Below are positions 17,412-26,931 of a stretch of DNA of 64,000 bases, piece by piece. Position numbers and translations under genes: made by a program. The notes beneath the pieces are model-generated. The model was not told where the DNA came from and did not search any database. It saw only the letters and a program-made list of their open reading frames with translations. How positions within the stretch are numbered: the stretch's first letter is position 1; each line of letters begins with the position of its first letter. This DNA is from Streptomyces sp. NBC_00510 (GTDB taxonomy: Bacteria > Actinomycetota > Actinomycetes > Streptomycetales > Streptomycetaceae): assembly GCA_036013505.1 (NCBI GenBank), contig CP107851.1:124001-188000 (forward strand). Reading direction: 5' to 3'.

Positions 17412-20400
17412 ATGGCGACGGTGCAGCAGCCCACTTCCGCGCAGCTGCGAAAAGTGCAGTGGAAGTTGATCGACCGGGTGTTCGCCCGTTACTCGACCAA
17501 GTCGCTGCTGGAGGTGTTGGAGGCTGCACTAGCCTCCCCGGGCTGCTCACGCTTCCATGATCATCTGTTGTTGGGGTGGACCCGCGTCCTGCGCACGGCC
17601 CCGCACGCCGGAACTGAGGCCGGCGCCAGCGACCTGCCGGCAATGATGCAGGCCCTGATGGGTGCCGCGCCCGGGCGCGGCACGACAACCGAGGCCGAAC
17701 CGAACGATCCGCGTGCGCTGGTGCGTTTCGAGATCGCAGGGCAACGGTTGCTGGTCCATCCCGGAGAGCTCGATCATCCCCTTCCTTTTCTGCGCGGGGC
17801 GCAGCTGACCGCACTTGCAGTTGATGACCAGTTGATCGCGGTGCACGGGTTCGCCTTGACCGACGTGCTCGAGCTGGTGCTGCACTACACCGACCATGCC
17901 GTCACCGCGCTCGCGCCGTCCTGGCCAAAGGAATACACGGACCGCGCCCCGGATGACATCGCGTGCGGGATCGCCCCCGGCGAGGTGGAGGCCGCCCGTA
18001 CGCTCGTCGGCCTGGACCCGGCGGTACTGGCTGGCCGGTGCCGAGAGCCGGAGCGGGCCCGGCGGGCGCTGGAGTGGATGACCGCGGACCTGGCCGGACT
18101 GCCACTGCGGTACCACCCGGCCGGACGGCTGCTGGGCCCGGTCCTGGCCGTCCGGGCTCACGGCCGCCGGCGCATGGTCCCGGTCTCTGTCGCCCTGGAC
18201 ACCTTTGCCGCGGCAGCTGCCCGCCTGATCGCCGACGTCCCTGACCAGGACGCCGCCGAGGAGCGGCTTCAGGAGCTGACGGTGCATCGCACCGCGCAAC
18301 TGCTCGGCCTGACCGAGGCTCCTACCCGGCTCAGGAACGTGGAACTGATGTCCGCGCCGGACCTGCGCTACGACATAGCGGTTGCCAGTGCCCTGGGCCG
18401 GGGCCTGTCCAGCAGGATCGAAAAGGCCCGCGCCGCGCTGCCCCCACCGGAGACCAGGCGCGGTCGGTTGGTCGTCTACGGCGGTCCCCTCGCCCTTGGC
18501 CCCGAACTCGTCACGGACACCGTCTACCTGCATGTCGAAGAGCTCGCCGACGTCCTCGCCGGCGCCGAGGGCAACCCGGCACTACTGGCGTGGTTCGTCG
18601 CGGAGCTGACCAGTCATCCCGGCGTTGCCGGGATCTTCCACCGCGATCCGTTGGACGCCTGGGATGCCTGGCGGAGCACGGGCACGCTGCTGATGCCCGG
18701 ACCGGACCGGCAGGAGGTCGTCGTCGTTCCTCCGGCAGGGTTCGATCCGTCGTGGAGGTACGCGTCCGCCTGGGCGCGGTTCGACGACGTGCTGGCCGCT
18801 GCCGGGCTGCCCGGCGGGGTGCACTGGCGTTCCGCCCGGATGGCCGACCCCGACCCCGGCGTTCCCGGACAGCACGCTGATGTGGTGTACCCGGGCAGCA
18901 ATGACACCGCTGGGCTGGTGGTGCGGGTCAGTACGGTCCCGCCGCTGGCGGTCGTGGCGAGCCCATCCTGTGACCCCGGCACTGTCCTGGGCCTGGAGGA
19001 CATGGCTGGCCTGGCGGACAGTATTCGCACCACCTTGGCTGCTTCCCCGGTTCTGGCCGGCCACATGGCGCTGCCCGACGGTGCTCCGGTCGTCATCACA
19101 TTGACCGAGACTTCGGGTTCCCTCCAGGCCCCCTTTCCAGAGCCCGAGGAGGCCGACGGCGACGGCGAGGATCGGGACCCTGCAAACGCGCCGGCCAAGC
19201 AGCTGCCGGTCCGGGTTGCCACCGACCCCGCCACCGCGAGGATCGGCATCGAACTCGACGCGCGACTGTTGACCACCTTCACCGGCGACGGGCACGCCGG
19301 GCATCAGGTCCTCGGCCAGCTGCTGCACCAGCTGACCGACCGGATCCGCCACGGCCGCGATGCCGGACCAGGCACCAGCCTCGAGGAGTTCGCGGCCGCC
19401 TGGGACGCCGCGCACCCGGTGCTGCGCTTGACGACCACCGCCACCTACTGGCCCGCTGTCGCTCCCCGCTACACCCTGCCGCGCTCCGACCACCTGCACG
19501 CCCGCGCCCGGCGCACCGCGGCCGCCGCCGTCCGCGACGCCGGCGTGCCGGCCGGGACCTGGCACGGACCGGACGCCTACGCCAGGGGCGGACCCGGCGA
19601 GAAACTACTGCACGCCCTGGAGGCCGAACTCGGCCAGCAGATCCAAGCCCACGAACCGCGACTGGTCACCGAGCTGGCACGGTACCTGAACGCGGCCTGG
19701 GCAGAACGCACCCGCGGAATGCACGAGGCGATGGTGAATCTTGCCGCGCCCTGGGCTGCGAACTGGGAACAGGAAGCAGGCCGACGCCAGGTGGAAGCCG
19801 CCACCGCCACCTCGGCCCTGCAGCTCCTCCTTCAACACGCGATCGTCCACCCGCCCGCCGGTGACTGGACGGCGGACATGGTGGCAGTCGCAGACCTGGT
19901 CGCCCTGGCCGAGCTGGTCCTGCACTGCGGCACCACCGCCGTCGCCGCCTCCAGGGGTCTGCACGACCTGCATCTGGCGATCGACCCGAGCGGCGCGTTC
20001 ACCCTCACTGAGCAATCCCAGGACAAGGAGCAACCCGCCTACGAGGGGACCGGGCCGACCCACCTCGGGTTCGACGTCGACGCCTACCAGCATGCCCGGC
20101 ACAAGCGCTTCCTCGCCCGTTCCCGCACCGCCGAGCCCGATGCGAACGACTCGTCCGCCGACCCGGCGGCCCTGCTCGGCGCGTCTGCGCGTACTCCGGT
20201 CCCGTTTGCGCCGCCGCGCTTGCCTCCTGGCAGTCCGTTGGCCCAGGCCGACCAGCTCCTTCATCAGCACTGGGGATTCGGCTTTGCTGCATTGCACGCG
20301 GTGCTGGCCACCGCCGCCGACTGGCCCACCGGCTCTGACGGCATCGCCAGCGTCACCCCCGAGGCCCTGGCGGCCGAGGCCGCCAGGTGGTCTGGGCTGC

Positions 20401-21161
20401 CCGACGCCGATATCGAAGCCGCGGTCGTCCGGCTGCGCCTCCACCCGGCCAACGCTGCCCCCGCCCACGCACACGCCTACACCGAGGTCGAACGCCGTAC
20501 CCGGCTCACCACCCATCCCCTCATTGACCACAACGGCAAGCTGCTGCTCCTGCCCTGGCTCCTCACCAACACCCAGGACCTGTTCGGCACCTACCTCGAC
20601 GAAGGCCGGCTCCCCCACCCCGACCTGCCCCAGCCCGTAAAGAACGCCCTCAGCCGCCATGGCCAGCGCCTCGACAAGCAACTCGAATCCGACATCGAAG
20701 CCGTCGCTCACAACCTCGGACTCCCTCACCGCAGCCGCCTGCTGGAGAAGACCGCTGCCCAGCACGGTATCCCCGACCTGACGGGCGAGATCGACCTCCT
20801 CGTCGCCGACCCCACCACGGCCAGGCTCTGGGTCCTCGAAGCGAAGAACCCCGAAGGCGCCGTCGCTCCCCACAACGTCCGCCAGCACATCCAGAAGTTC
20901 CGCGGTTACCAGCGCACCCTGCTCACCAAAGCCGCCACCATCCGGACCCACACCACCGCAGCCGCCCAACTCTGCGGGGCGGACACCAAAGACATCGACT
21001 GGACCGTGATCCCGCTCATCGTCACCTCCGCCATCGAGCCTGCCGCCTTCCTCGCCGACCCACAGGTCGCCTACACCACCGCAGAGCTCCTCCCCCAGGT
21101 CCTGGCCGACCCGCGAAACCCGCACCCCGGCTGGAACGACCCCCAGGACCAGGCACCGTGA
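17412..21161 (+). CDS. Giant hypothetical protein with C-terminal PD-(D/E)XK nuclease motif
   Basis: The ATG at 17412 (MATVQQPTSAQLRKVQWKLI) is chosen after a G-rich site; the frame stays open upstream to 17232. The 1249-residue product has no Walker motif, signal or membrane segment. Most of it is not recognisable: an N-terminal helical part, a central alpha/beta region and an acidic linker near 580-600 (EPEEADGDGEDRD). The C-terminal 130 residues carry LTGEIDLLVAD (D1128) and WVLEAKNPEG (E1143, K1145), a PD-(D/E)XK nuclease site, with a following helix NVRQHIQKFRGYQ. It is encoded just after the STAND nuclease gene on the same strand and could belong to the same or a neighbouring defence unit. 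A role in cutting foreign DNA is inference. Confidence 0.6.
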   Translation: MATVQQPTSAQLRKVQWKLIDRVFARYSTKSLLEVLEAALASPGCSRFHDHLLLGWTRVLRTAPHAGTEAGASDLPAMMQALMGAAPGRGTTTEAEPNDPRALVRFEIAGQRLLVHPGELDHPLPFLRGAQLTALAVDDQLIAVHGFALTDVLELVLHYTDHAVTALAPSWPKEYTDRAPDDIACGIAPGEVEAARTLVGLDPAVLAGRCREPERARRALEWMTADLAGLPLRYHPAGRLLGPVLAVRAHGRRRMVPVSVALDTFAAAAARLIADVPDQDAAEERLQELTVHRTAQLLGLTEAPTRLRNVELMSAPDLRYDIAVASALGRGLSSRIEKARAALPPPETRRGRLVVYGGPLALGPELVTDTVYLHVEELADVLAGAEGNPALLAWFVAELTSHPGVAGIFHRDPLDAWDAWRSTGTLLMPGPDRQEVVVVPPAGFDPSWRYASAWARFDDVLAAAGLPGGVHWRSARMADPDPGVPGQHADVVYPGSNDTAGLVVRVSTVPPLAVVASPSCDPGTVLGLEDMAGLADSIRTTLAASPVLAGHMALPDGAPVVITLTETSGSLQAPFPEPEEADGDGEDRDPANAPAKQLPVRVATDPATARIGIELDARLLTTFTGDGHAGHQVLGQLLHQLTDRIRHGRDAGPGTSLEEFAAAWDAAHPVLRLTTTATYWPAVAPRYTLPRSDHLHARARRTAAAAVRDAGVPAGTWHGPDAYARGGPGEKLLHALEAELGQQIQAHEPRLVTELARYLNAAWAERTRGMHEAMVNLAAPWAANWEQEAGRRQVEAATATSALQLLLQHAIVHPPAGDWTADMVAVADLVALAELVLHCGTTAVAASRGLHDLHLAIDPSGAFTLTEQSQDKEQPAYEGTGPTHLGFDVDAYQHARHKRFLARSRTAEPDANDSSADPAALLGASARTPVPFAPPRLPPGSPLAQADQLLHQHWGFGFAALHAVLATAADWPTGSDGIASVTPEALAAEAARWSGLPDADIEAAVVRLRLHPANAAPAHAHAYTEVERRTRLTTHPLIDHNGKLLLLPWLLTNTQDLFGTYLDEGRLPHPDLPQPVKNALSRHGQRLDKQLESDIEAVAHNLGLPHRSRLLEKTAAQHGIPDLTGEIDLLVADPTTARLWVLEAKNPEGAVAPHNVRQHIQKFRGYQRTLLTKAATIRTHTTAAAQLCGADTKDIDWTVIPLIVTSAIEPAAFLADPQVAYTTAELLPQVLADPRNPHPGWNDPQDQAP

Positions 21162-21392
21162 CCCTGCCACCCCAACCGGCGGAAGCTGCCTGCAACATGG
21201 CGGCGGTACCGAAGTCTCACTGCCGGCCCGTGACAGGGCCCGGCCAGGTTACGAAAATCCAGTGCACACGCGAGTGGGCCGGCCACAGCGGACGGGGGAG
21301 CACGCTGCGACCGGCGCGCAAGGCTCCCCCCTCCTTTTCCGGCCCCAAGCGCCGGATGGCGACGCGTGGAGGGGCGCGCGCTGTAGTGCAAA

Positions 21393-21417
21393 GGACGCCA
21401 CGCGCCCCGTGGCGTCC
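21393..21417. terminator. Strong hairpin between convergent genes
   Basis: GGACGCCACG and CGTGGCGTCC form a perfect 10-bp stem with a 5-base loop. No T-run follows. It lies 230 bp after the stop of the plus-strand nuclease-like gene and may stop transcripts from both sides. Confidence 0.6.
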
Positions 21418-21598
21418 TGCACGCCTACCCCATTCAGCCGGTACTGGGGCGCGTCGGCGCCCCCATCTGCGGGTGTAGGCAGGAAGCTCGTCGTGTGAGG
21501 TCGGGGCAGCGCCGGGCGGAACCCCGAGCACGGCGCCCGTCCGCTGAAGGCCTGTGCTGCCACTCCCAGCAGGAGCATCCATCGACCACCTCACCCGG

Positions 21599-21620
21599 CG
21601 CAGGCGCAGCAGCGCCTGCG
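21599..21620 (-). terminator. Hairpin downstream of the HTH-membrane gene
   Basis: CGCAGGCGC, loop AGCA, GCGCCTGCG is a perfect 9-bp stem about 50 bp after the minus-strand stop at 21672. It is a plausible factor-independent stop for that gene, without a clear T-run. Confidence 0.55.
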
Positions 21621-21671
21621 TGAACGCCCTGGTTCGGCAACCGGGCCGATCAAGGATGCAGGGTCCCGAAC

Positions 21672-23723
21672 CTACGCTGGAGCGGCGGTGTCGCCCTCGG
21701 TGACCTCGTCCGGTGAAGGTGCTTCCTCCGCGGTGTCCTTGCCTGGTTGCATGGCCGCCTGGACGTCGCCGATGAGGTTGATTGTGGTGATCCGTGGTCG
21801 CTGTCCCAGGCCGTTCAGCGCGATGATCGAAACGAGTCCCCAGAGGATGGCGGCCAGGCCCGCTGCGGTGTCCCGTCCGGATTCTCCGGTCCCCGCCCAT
21901 GCCATCGCGACCGTACTCAGCCCCCACAGCAACCATGTCAGCCGGGCCGCGAAAGCGTGAAGCACGGTGGACATCACCAGCGCCACAATGCCGAAGCCGA
22001 GCCACAGGACATGCGCGGCCGAGGGGGTCAGGGGCAGGTCAGCGGTGTGAGCCTGCAGGAAGCGCGTGACCGGTTCGTTGATGGTGCGTATCGCTAGGTA
22101 CATGTGGTGATCGGCATGGAGCGTTCCGGTGACTTTGACCAGGCCTGCCGCGATGGCGTACAGGCCAGGTATGACCAGGGGTATCAGGCAGATCCACATC
22201 CACACGGGGGCGTCGCGCCATCTGCCAGACAGGACGGTCTCGAGGTCGTCGGCGCGGCGGTCGATCCATTGCGGGTCCGTCACCATGAGCCAGGGCCGCT
22301 TCTTGGGAAGCCCGGTGGATTGGTCCGGGGACTGGCTCGGTGCTCGCAGGTCCGCGGAAAGGTCGGTAAAGGCTGCGCGGGTGGTGCGCTGCAGAGCGGG
22401 GTCGTAGCCGGCAACGGTCACAACGAAGAACAAGATCATCCACGGCACGGTGAGCAGCCACCACCATGGACCCCAGGACAGGCCGGCCTGCACCGTGGCT
22501 GCTGCCCCGGCAGTAGCCAGCGCGGCGGTCAGGCAGCGCAGTACACGGGGCGCAAGGGTGGCATAAGTGACCGACAGCGGTCGCGGCAGGGGTTCGTTGC
22601 GTGCCGTCGCGCGGACCCACGGCCACAGGGCAGCAATCAGGTGCCAGGGCTCGGCAACCAGGACAAGTCCGGCCAGGGCGATCGGGTCGGTGATCAGGAT
22701 CCAGCCGGGCGTGTGCACGGTGAGGGCCACCACATGGAGCGAGGCACCTCCGGCGGCTATCAGGCAGCCGAGGGTGCGGCCCAGCAGCGTCGTGGCGGTG
22801 TACCAGCGCTCGCTGCGCCGCACCGTGATGTCGGTGGCCGCGGTGGAGGCCGCCAGGCCCATGTGCGCCGCCGCGTCGCTGCGCAGCGCGTGGCCGTGGT
22901 CGAGCAGAGTGCGGGCAGTACGCAGAGCCTGGGCAGGGTCAGCCAGAAAGGCCTCCTGGTCCAGGTCCGGTCCGAGGGGCTCCGGTTCCTCTGCGGCCTG
23001 CTGGTCCGTGGGGTCGACCAGACGGAGCAGGGCGAGTTCTTCCTCCAGTTCAAGGCAGCGCCGGCGTGCGGCGGCAGCGAGTGCCTCCGCCTCGTCTCGG
23101 GCTTGTCGGGCCTCGACGAGGTCGTGTTCGGTCTGCTGGAGCTGCTCGATGGCGCGGGCGAGGTTCTCCTGGGCCTGATCGGCATTCGTGCTGTCCGGCG
23201 AGGCGGCGGCGAGCTGTTCGATCTGCAGGCGCAGCTGGGTGTTGAGTGCGGACAGCAGGACCACGAGTTCCTGGGCTGTGGCCAGGTCCTGCGCCAGACG
23301 GTGGCTGTTGGCGTCGGCCTGGGCCAGGCGGCCGCGGCTCTCGGCGACATACCGTGCCGCGGGTGCAGCGCCCAGCGGTGGCCGCCGTACTGCCACGTCT
23401 GCACTCGGCGGGTGGGTCGCCCGCTCCCACAGCCGCATGGCCCGCGTCTTGGTCGTCTCGAGCTGGCCCGGTGGGGCGGTGGCCTGGACCAGTTTCAAGA
23501 CCACGTCCATCGGCGGGACCGTGCCCGACAGATGGTTGCCGATGCTCGAGCGGGACCAGTTGAGCTCCTTGGCAAGGTCGTCGTAGGTCTTGCCCGACTG
23601 CTCGCGCAGCTCGCGAAGGAACTCGGCTAACACGCGGGCCTGGGGTGTCTCCGCCCGGATCGGCGCCGGCTTGCGGCCCCGCTTGCCCCCACCTGCCATC
23701 CACTCCCCCATCAGCGCATTCAT
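21672..23723 (-). CDS. HTH, coiled-coil and multi-pass membrane protein
   Basis: About 683 residues. The N-terminus has an XRE-like helix-turn-helix (KTYDDLAKELNWSRSSIGNH), then a long coiled coil (residues about 130-240, LEQQIEQLAAAS-type heptads, AQDLATAQELVVLLSALN, LEEELALLRL), and the C-terminal half has roughly seven membrane segments (for example WWWLLTVPWMILFFVVTVAG and MWICLIPLVIPGLYAIAAG). A short acidic tail ends EVTEGDTAAPA. Starts at 23723, 23711 and 23699 are possible; 23723 follows AGGA closely and 23699 follows GGGGAG. DNA binding tied to the membrane suggests a signalling or anchoring role. It is divergent from the CoiA-like gene, and TGTCC/GGACA repeats lie between them. Confidence 0.7.
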   Translation of the reverse strand: MNALMGEWMAGGGKRGRKPAPIRAETPQARVLAEFLRELREQSGKTYDDLAKELNWSRSSIGNHLSGTVPPMDVVLKLVQATAPPGQLETTKTRAMRLWERATHPPSADVAVRRPPLGAAPAARYVAESRGRLAQADANSHRLAQDLATAQELVVLLSALNTQLRLQIEQLAAASPDSTNADQAQENLARAIEQLQQTEHDLVEARQARDEAEALAAAARRRCLELEEELALLRLVDPTDQQAAEEPEPLGPDLDQEAFLADPAQALRTARTLLDHGHALRSDAAAHMGLAASTAATDITVRRSERWYTATTLLGRTLGCLIAAGGASLHVVALTVHTPGWILITDPIALAGLVLVAEPWHLIAALWPWVRATARNEPLPRPLSVTYATLAPRVLRCLTAALATAGAAATVQAGLSWGPWWWLLTVPWMILFFVVTVAGYDPALQRTTRAAFTDLSADLRAPSQSPDQSTGLPKKRPWLMVTDPQWIDRRADDLETVLSGRWRDAPVWMWICLIPLVIPGLYAIAAGLVKVTGTLHADHHMYLAIRTINEPVTRFLQAHTADLPLTPSAAHVLWLGFGIVALVMSTVLHAFAARLTWLLWGLSTVAMAWAGTGESGRDTAAGLAAILWGLVSIIALNGLGQRPRITTINLIGDVQAAMQPGKDTAEEAPSPDEVTEGDTAAPA

Positions 23724-23724
23724 T

Positions 23725-23790
23725 TGTCCTGGACATACCCAGCAATGTCCAGAGTCGACCTGCGCGAACCCTCCGCGGGCGGTGTGGACA
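23725..23790. promoter_or_regulatory. TGTCC/GGACA repeats in the divergent promoter
   Basis: A palindrome TGTCC-T-GGACA sits at 23725-23735, immediately before the likely start of the HTH-membrane gene, with further copies TGTCC at 23746-23750 and TGGACA at 23785-23790. The spacing suggests an operator shared by the two divergent genes, perhaps bound by the HTH protein itself. Confidence 0.4.
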
Positions 23791-23853
23791 ATTCCCGGCC
23801 GCCGCAAGCTCAAGGGGTACCGCTCAACCCCACCGCTTTCCGGGAGCCGACTG

Positions 23854-25065
23854 ATGCGTACCACCGCCTCCACAAACCGCCGTTCCTCCACCACCCGACA
23901 CCCTGTCCACGGCTCCTCGGCCCGCCGCCGCATGCGCACCCGCCACGGGGACATCGGCATCGACACCGCCACGAGTCTGCTCATCGACCTTCACCGCACC
24001 CCGGACAGCGCCGGTGCTCTGCCGCGCGGTCGCGCTGCCGGCCGCTACAGCTGCCTGTCCTGCGGGCGGACGCTGGAGCTGTGCGGCCCCCGCGACCACG
24101 CCGACTTCACCGCCCGCTTCCGCCACACGCGCCTGGAGCCCGATCGCTGCCCGGCGCGACCCGAGCACCTGGCCCGCGTGCGCTCTGCTGTCGCCGACGC
24201 ACAATCGCTCGCCCACGAGCTGACCGCCTCCGTGCCCACGGTACGGATCCAGCTGGCCGTCACCGCCGCGGAACCGGGCGCGATACCCGTACTGTCACTA
24301 CGGGTGCACGCCCCGTCCGGGATCAGCGTGATCCACCTCCCCCACGGCGAACTCGCCGGCCACCAGGCCAGCCGGATCCTTGCCGTCCGGGACCCTGATG
24401 TCCGGCAGTGGGTCCTGTTCAACCGTCATGCCCCCGCCCATTACCGCACGGCCGGCCAGATCCACGTCCGCACCCGGCGGCAAGACCACCACATCGACAA
24501 GATCACCCCCACCCCCGGCCAGCGACGACTCGCCCAGTCCCACCTCGCCGTGGCATGGCGCGACCATGGCACGCTACTCCTGCCGTTCGGCGGGCACCCC
24601 GTCACCCATCAACCGCGCACGGGCGAGAACTGGAGCGGACCGGCAGCGTCCTGGCAGCAAGACTGGAAGATCAGCCACCCCAGGCCCGCCGACGGCGCTG
24701 TCTGGTGGGGCCTGCTTCCGTTGCCCCTGCGCGCGGTGGTCGCACCCACCCTGCTTGGCGCAGCGACCACTGCGATGGCAGAGCTGGAATCAGCCCAAAC
24801 CGGCCGCGAGGCCTACCGGCGCAGCAAGGCCCGCGAACGCTACGCCCTCCAGGCCAGCAGCCGCCCCGTCAGACCACAACAACTCCACCTCCCGATAGCT
24901 ACCGCCACCGCAGCCGCCACGGAACCGGGTCCCCAGGCAGCCGGCGAGCATCCTCCGACCACTGCCGGCTCGGCGCCCGAACTCCGAGCCATCGCCGTCC
25001 GGCAAAGTCGGCCGCGCCGGTGGCGTCTCTGGCGAAGCCTCCTGGCCCGGCTACGCCGCCGCTGA
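23854..25065 (+). CDS. CoiA-like hypothetical protein, 403 aa
   Basis: The ATG at 23854 follows GGGAG by seven bases. Near residue 65 lies RYSCLSCGRTLELCGPRDHA, then FRH: a cysteine-pair plus FxH pattern like that at the start of competence protein CoiA and related nuclease-linked proteins. The middle (VRIQLAVTAAEPGAIPVLSL, HIDKITPTPGQRRLAQSHL) is globular, and the last 90 residues are basic and low-complexity, ending RRWRLWRSLLARLRRR, which could bind nucleic acid or membrane. It is divergent from the HTH-membrane gene with about 130 bp between. No catalytic site is certain, so function is open. Confidence 0.6.
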   Translation: MRTTASTNRRSSTTRHPVHGSSARRRMRTRHGDIGIDTATSLLIDLHRTPDSAGALPRGRAAGRYSCLSCGRTLELCGPRDHADFTARFRHTRLEPDRCPARPEHLARVRSAVADAQSLAHELTASVPTVRIQLAVTAAEPGAIPVLSLRVHAPSGISVIHLPHGELAGHQASRILAVRDPDVRQWVLFNRHAPAHYRTAGQIHVRTRRQDHHIDKITPTPGQRRLAQSHLAVAWRDHGTLLLPFGGHPVTHQPRTGENWSGPAASWQQDWKISHPRPADGAVWWGLLPLPLRAVVAPTLLGAATTAMAELESAQTGREAYRRSKARERYALQASSRPVRPQQLHLPIATATAAATEPGPQAAGEHPPTTAGSAPELRAIAVRQSRPRRWRLWRSLLARLRRR

Positions 25066-25682
25066 ACAGGTCAACGTGAGGGCCACCGGGGTGCCGGTTC
25101 GACGGGCATAGTCACCAAGACCCGGCAGGCCCGGACGGCGCTCGGCAACTTACGCGGTCAAGGTCCGGACCGACGGTCGGTGCGCCTCCTGCAGCGCGGC
25201 GTTCTCGACGAGGCGCAGCTGGGTGAAGGCGGCGGCCGTATCGCCAGCGGCCGGGTGGAACGCCCCCTGCACCGCGATCTGGTGGATCTCGATGACCGCC
25301 CGCCGCGACCGCGACCGATCTCCTTGAAGGCATCACCAAGGTTCCGCCCCCCCTTGCACTTTTCCGGTCACAGGCAACGAGGAGTTGATCGTCTTCGAGC
25401 AGGACATCGACCAGCCTCACGAAGGCGCCATCGTCACTGCAAAGGCCTTCGCCCTTGCCATCGCAGCTACTGACCCGCCACGGGCAAGCTGCTGCGGAGC
25501 GGCGTTTCCGGCGTGCTGCGCGTGACGTCCTGGATGTGGCGCCGTACGGGATCAGGTGACCGCGCGGCTTTGGCACGTTGCGGGCTCAGGTCGGGTGAGG
25601 ACCGCGGAGCGGGAGGCGCAGGGATTGCCCTGTATCAGCTTCCCGCCGCGCGGTCCCCGGGCAGCCGGCACGCCAGGGTCTG
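25066..25682. other. 617-bp stretch holding one gene tail
   Basis: The minus strand at 25150-25290 reads IEIHQIAVQGAFHPAAGDTA followed by AAFTQLRLVENAALQEAHRP and a stop. Codon use is gene-like, so this is probably the C-terminal stub of a lost gene of unknown type. The remainder shows no feature I can support. Confidence 0.4.
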
Positions 25683-25913
25683 TCAGTCACTTCTCCACCG
25701 GTGTGCGGCTGTGCCTCGCCATTCGACCCAGCGCGGGTCGTCCACCACCAGGTCCGGCTCCGGCAAGCCAGCCGAGCGCAGGATGAGCAGCGGGTCGTGC
25801 TCGGAACACGCCGTGCCGACGTAGTCGTCCTCCATCCGGTCCTCGCGGTGCATCGTCACCAGCCAGCCGCCGTGCGGCGACAAGCCGTGCACCACAAACC
25901 GCGCACCCTCCAT
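25683..25913 (-). CDS. Small hypothetical protein, 76 aa
   Basis: Starting at the ATG at 25913, the product reads MEGARFVVHGLSPHGGWLVT and ends DPRWVEWRGTAAHRWRSD. It is compact, acidic in the middle (HREDRMEDDYVG) and cytosolic. Similar short proteins of unknown role are frequent in Streptomyces. The frame stays open to 25931, but the ATG chosen gives the best protein-like N-terminus. The ribosome site is weak (GGGGTG). Confidence 0.55.
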   Translation of the reverse strand: MEGARFVVHGLSPHGGWLVTMHREDRMEDDYVGTACSEHDPLLILRSAGLPEPDLVVDDPRWVEWRGTAAHRWRSD

Positions 25914-26253
25914 CACCCCAGCCTGCCGCACGACCAGAACCTGTGCAGTCCAGCAACCGGCTTCCTCACCCCTGCCCCGGGCAGGGCCACGCCACCGCCG
26001 TTGGAGTGGAGGCCAGCCCTGGCGACGCCGCGCCTTCCCTCAGCCACGCCACGGATCGAGTTCAGTGAACCGTGCGCGCCTGCGTCACCATCACCGCCGG
26101 TGCGCGCAACTGCGGGGCCCCCCGGCCCCCCTTGGGCCCCGCCCACGACTCACCGCTCCCCCGAGACATGGCAGCCCCCCGATCTTTCCCGTCACCGGAT
26201 TGGCACGTCGGAGTTTTGTCCACCAAGCGTGCGGCCGTCACTCACGACAGCCC

Positions 26254-26931
26254 TCAGTCGGCGTCGGGATGGCCGGACTCCTCGAGAAGCCGAGCCGCCA
26301 GGTCGTCGGCCCACTGCACAGCCCAGGAGCGCAGCGCGGCAATCGTGGTGTCGTCGAGGCCGTAGGCGGCGAAGGCTTCGTCGTCGGTCCACTCGGCGCC
26401 GGCGAGGTTGGCCTGGAGGTCTTCTCGTTCGAAGCGGCCCCGGGCGTGTCGGCGGCCGAACTCTTCCAGGTCGGTGGTGGACCAGCGCCGGGAGGCAGCG
26501 AACACGTCGATCAGGTCCCGAGGGGCGCCCCGGTCGCCGAGGGCGCGCACTTTGGTTCCGATCACGTCTTCCTCGGCAAGGACGGGCCCGTAGGGACTGT
26601 GGGTGATGGGTCGCCAGAAGATCTCTTTGAGGATGTCGACCTCGCACTCCTGCCTCGTGGCGGGGTCGGACACGGTGAAGCGGGCGGACAGCGGGGCGAT
26701 CTCCAGTGACTGCACGTGCCAGCCGCGTGCTTCCAGGCCGGTGCGGAGTGTGGTGGCGATGTCGGTCATGGGTGCCGGGTTCTGCGTGGCGACGTCGAGG
26801 TCCTGGCTGGGGCGGTTGACCAGGCGGTGGGCGCGGACGGCGTAGCCGCCGGTGAGGACGAGCGGGTAGGGGGAGCCGAGGGCGATGACGTCGGCCAGGA
26901 GCCGCGCGTGCAGCTCCGGCATGTCCGTCAC
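26254..26931 (-). CDS. AbiEii-type nucleotidyltransferase, probable toxin
   Basis: This 225-residue protein belongs to the AbiEii/AbiGii-like nucleotidyltransferases, toxins of type IV toxin-antitoxin and phage-exclusion systems. Visible core: PLVLTGGYAVRAH (the GG-containing loop), RPSQDLDVATQN (DxD metal ligands) and ECEVDILKEIFW (third acid), then RALGDRGAPRDLIDVFAASR, which is also family-typical. A GTG at 26931 is taken as start since it overlaps the upstream stop as GTGA (26928-26931); an ATG follows three codons later. The gene is translationally coupled to its upstream partner, which would be the candidate antitoxin. Confidence 0.85.
   Translation of the reverse strand: MTDMPELHARLLADVIALGSPYPLVLTGGYAVRAHRLVNRPSQDLDVATQNPAPMTDIATTLRTGLEARGWHVQSLEIAPLSARFTVSDPATRQECEVDILKEIFWRPITHSPYGPVLAEEDVIGTKVRALGDRGAPRDLIDVFAASRRWSTTDLEEFGRRHARGRFEREDLQANLAGAEWTDDEAFAAYGLDDTTIAALRSWAVQWADDLAARLLEESGHPDAD
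26425..26461. repeat. 37-bp segment repeated exactly at 45392-45428
   Basis: These 37 bases inside the nucleotidyltransferase gene recur without mismatch at 45392-45428, where they directly abut the duplicated helicase upstream region. The copy marks a junction in the rearranged second locus. Confidence 0.9.

Larger units (their letters stand above)
21162..21671. other. 510-bp gap between convergent genes
   Basis: Apart from the two hairpins listed separately, I see no gene, repeat or RNA. Open frames here lack starts and have no recognisable content. Confidence 0.5.

Noticed and set aside
19605-21170. 521-codon minus-strand frame
   Set aside because: Glycine/valine-rich antisense of the giant nuclease-like gene; no motif and no ribosome site.
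22104-23630. 508-codon plus-strand frame
   Set aside because: Antisense to the HTH-membrane gene, whose sense frame has clear domains.
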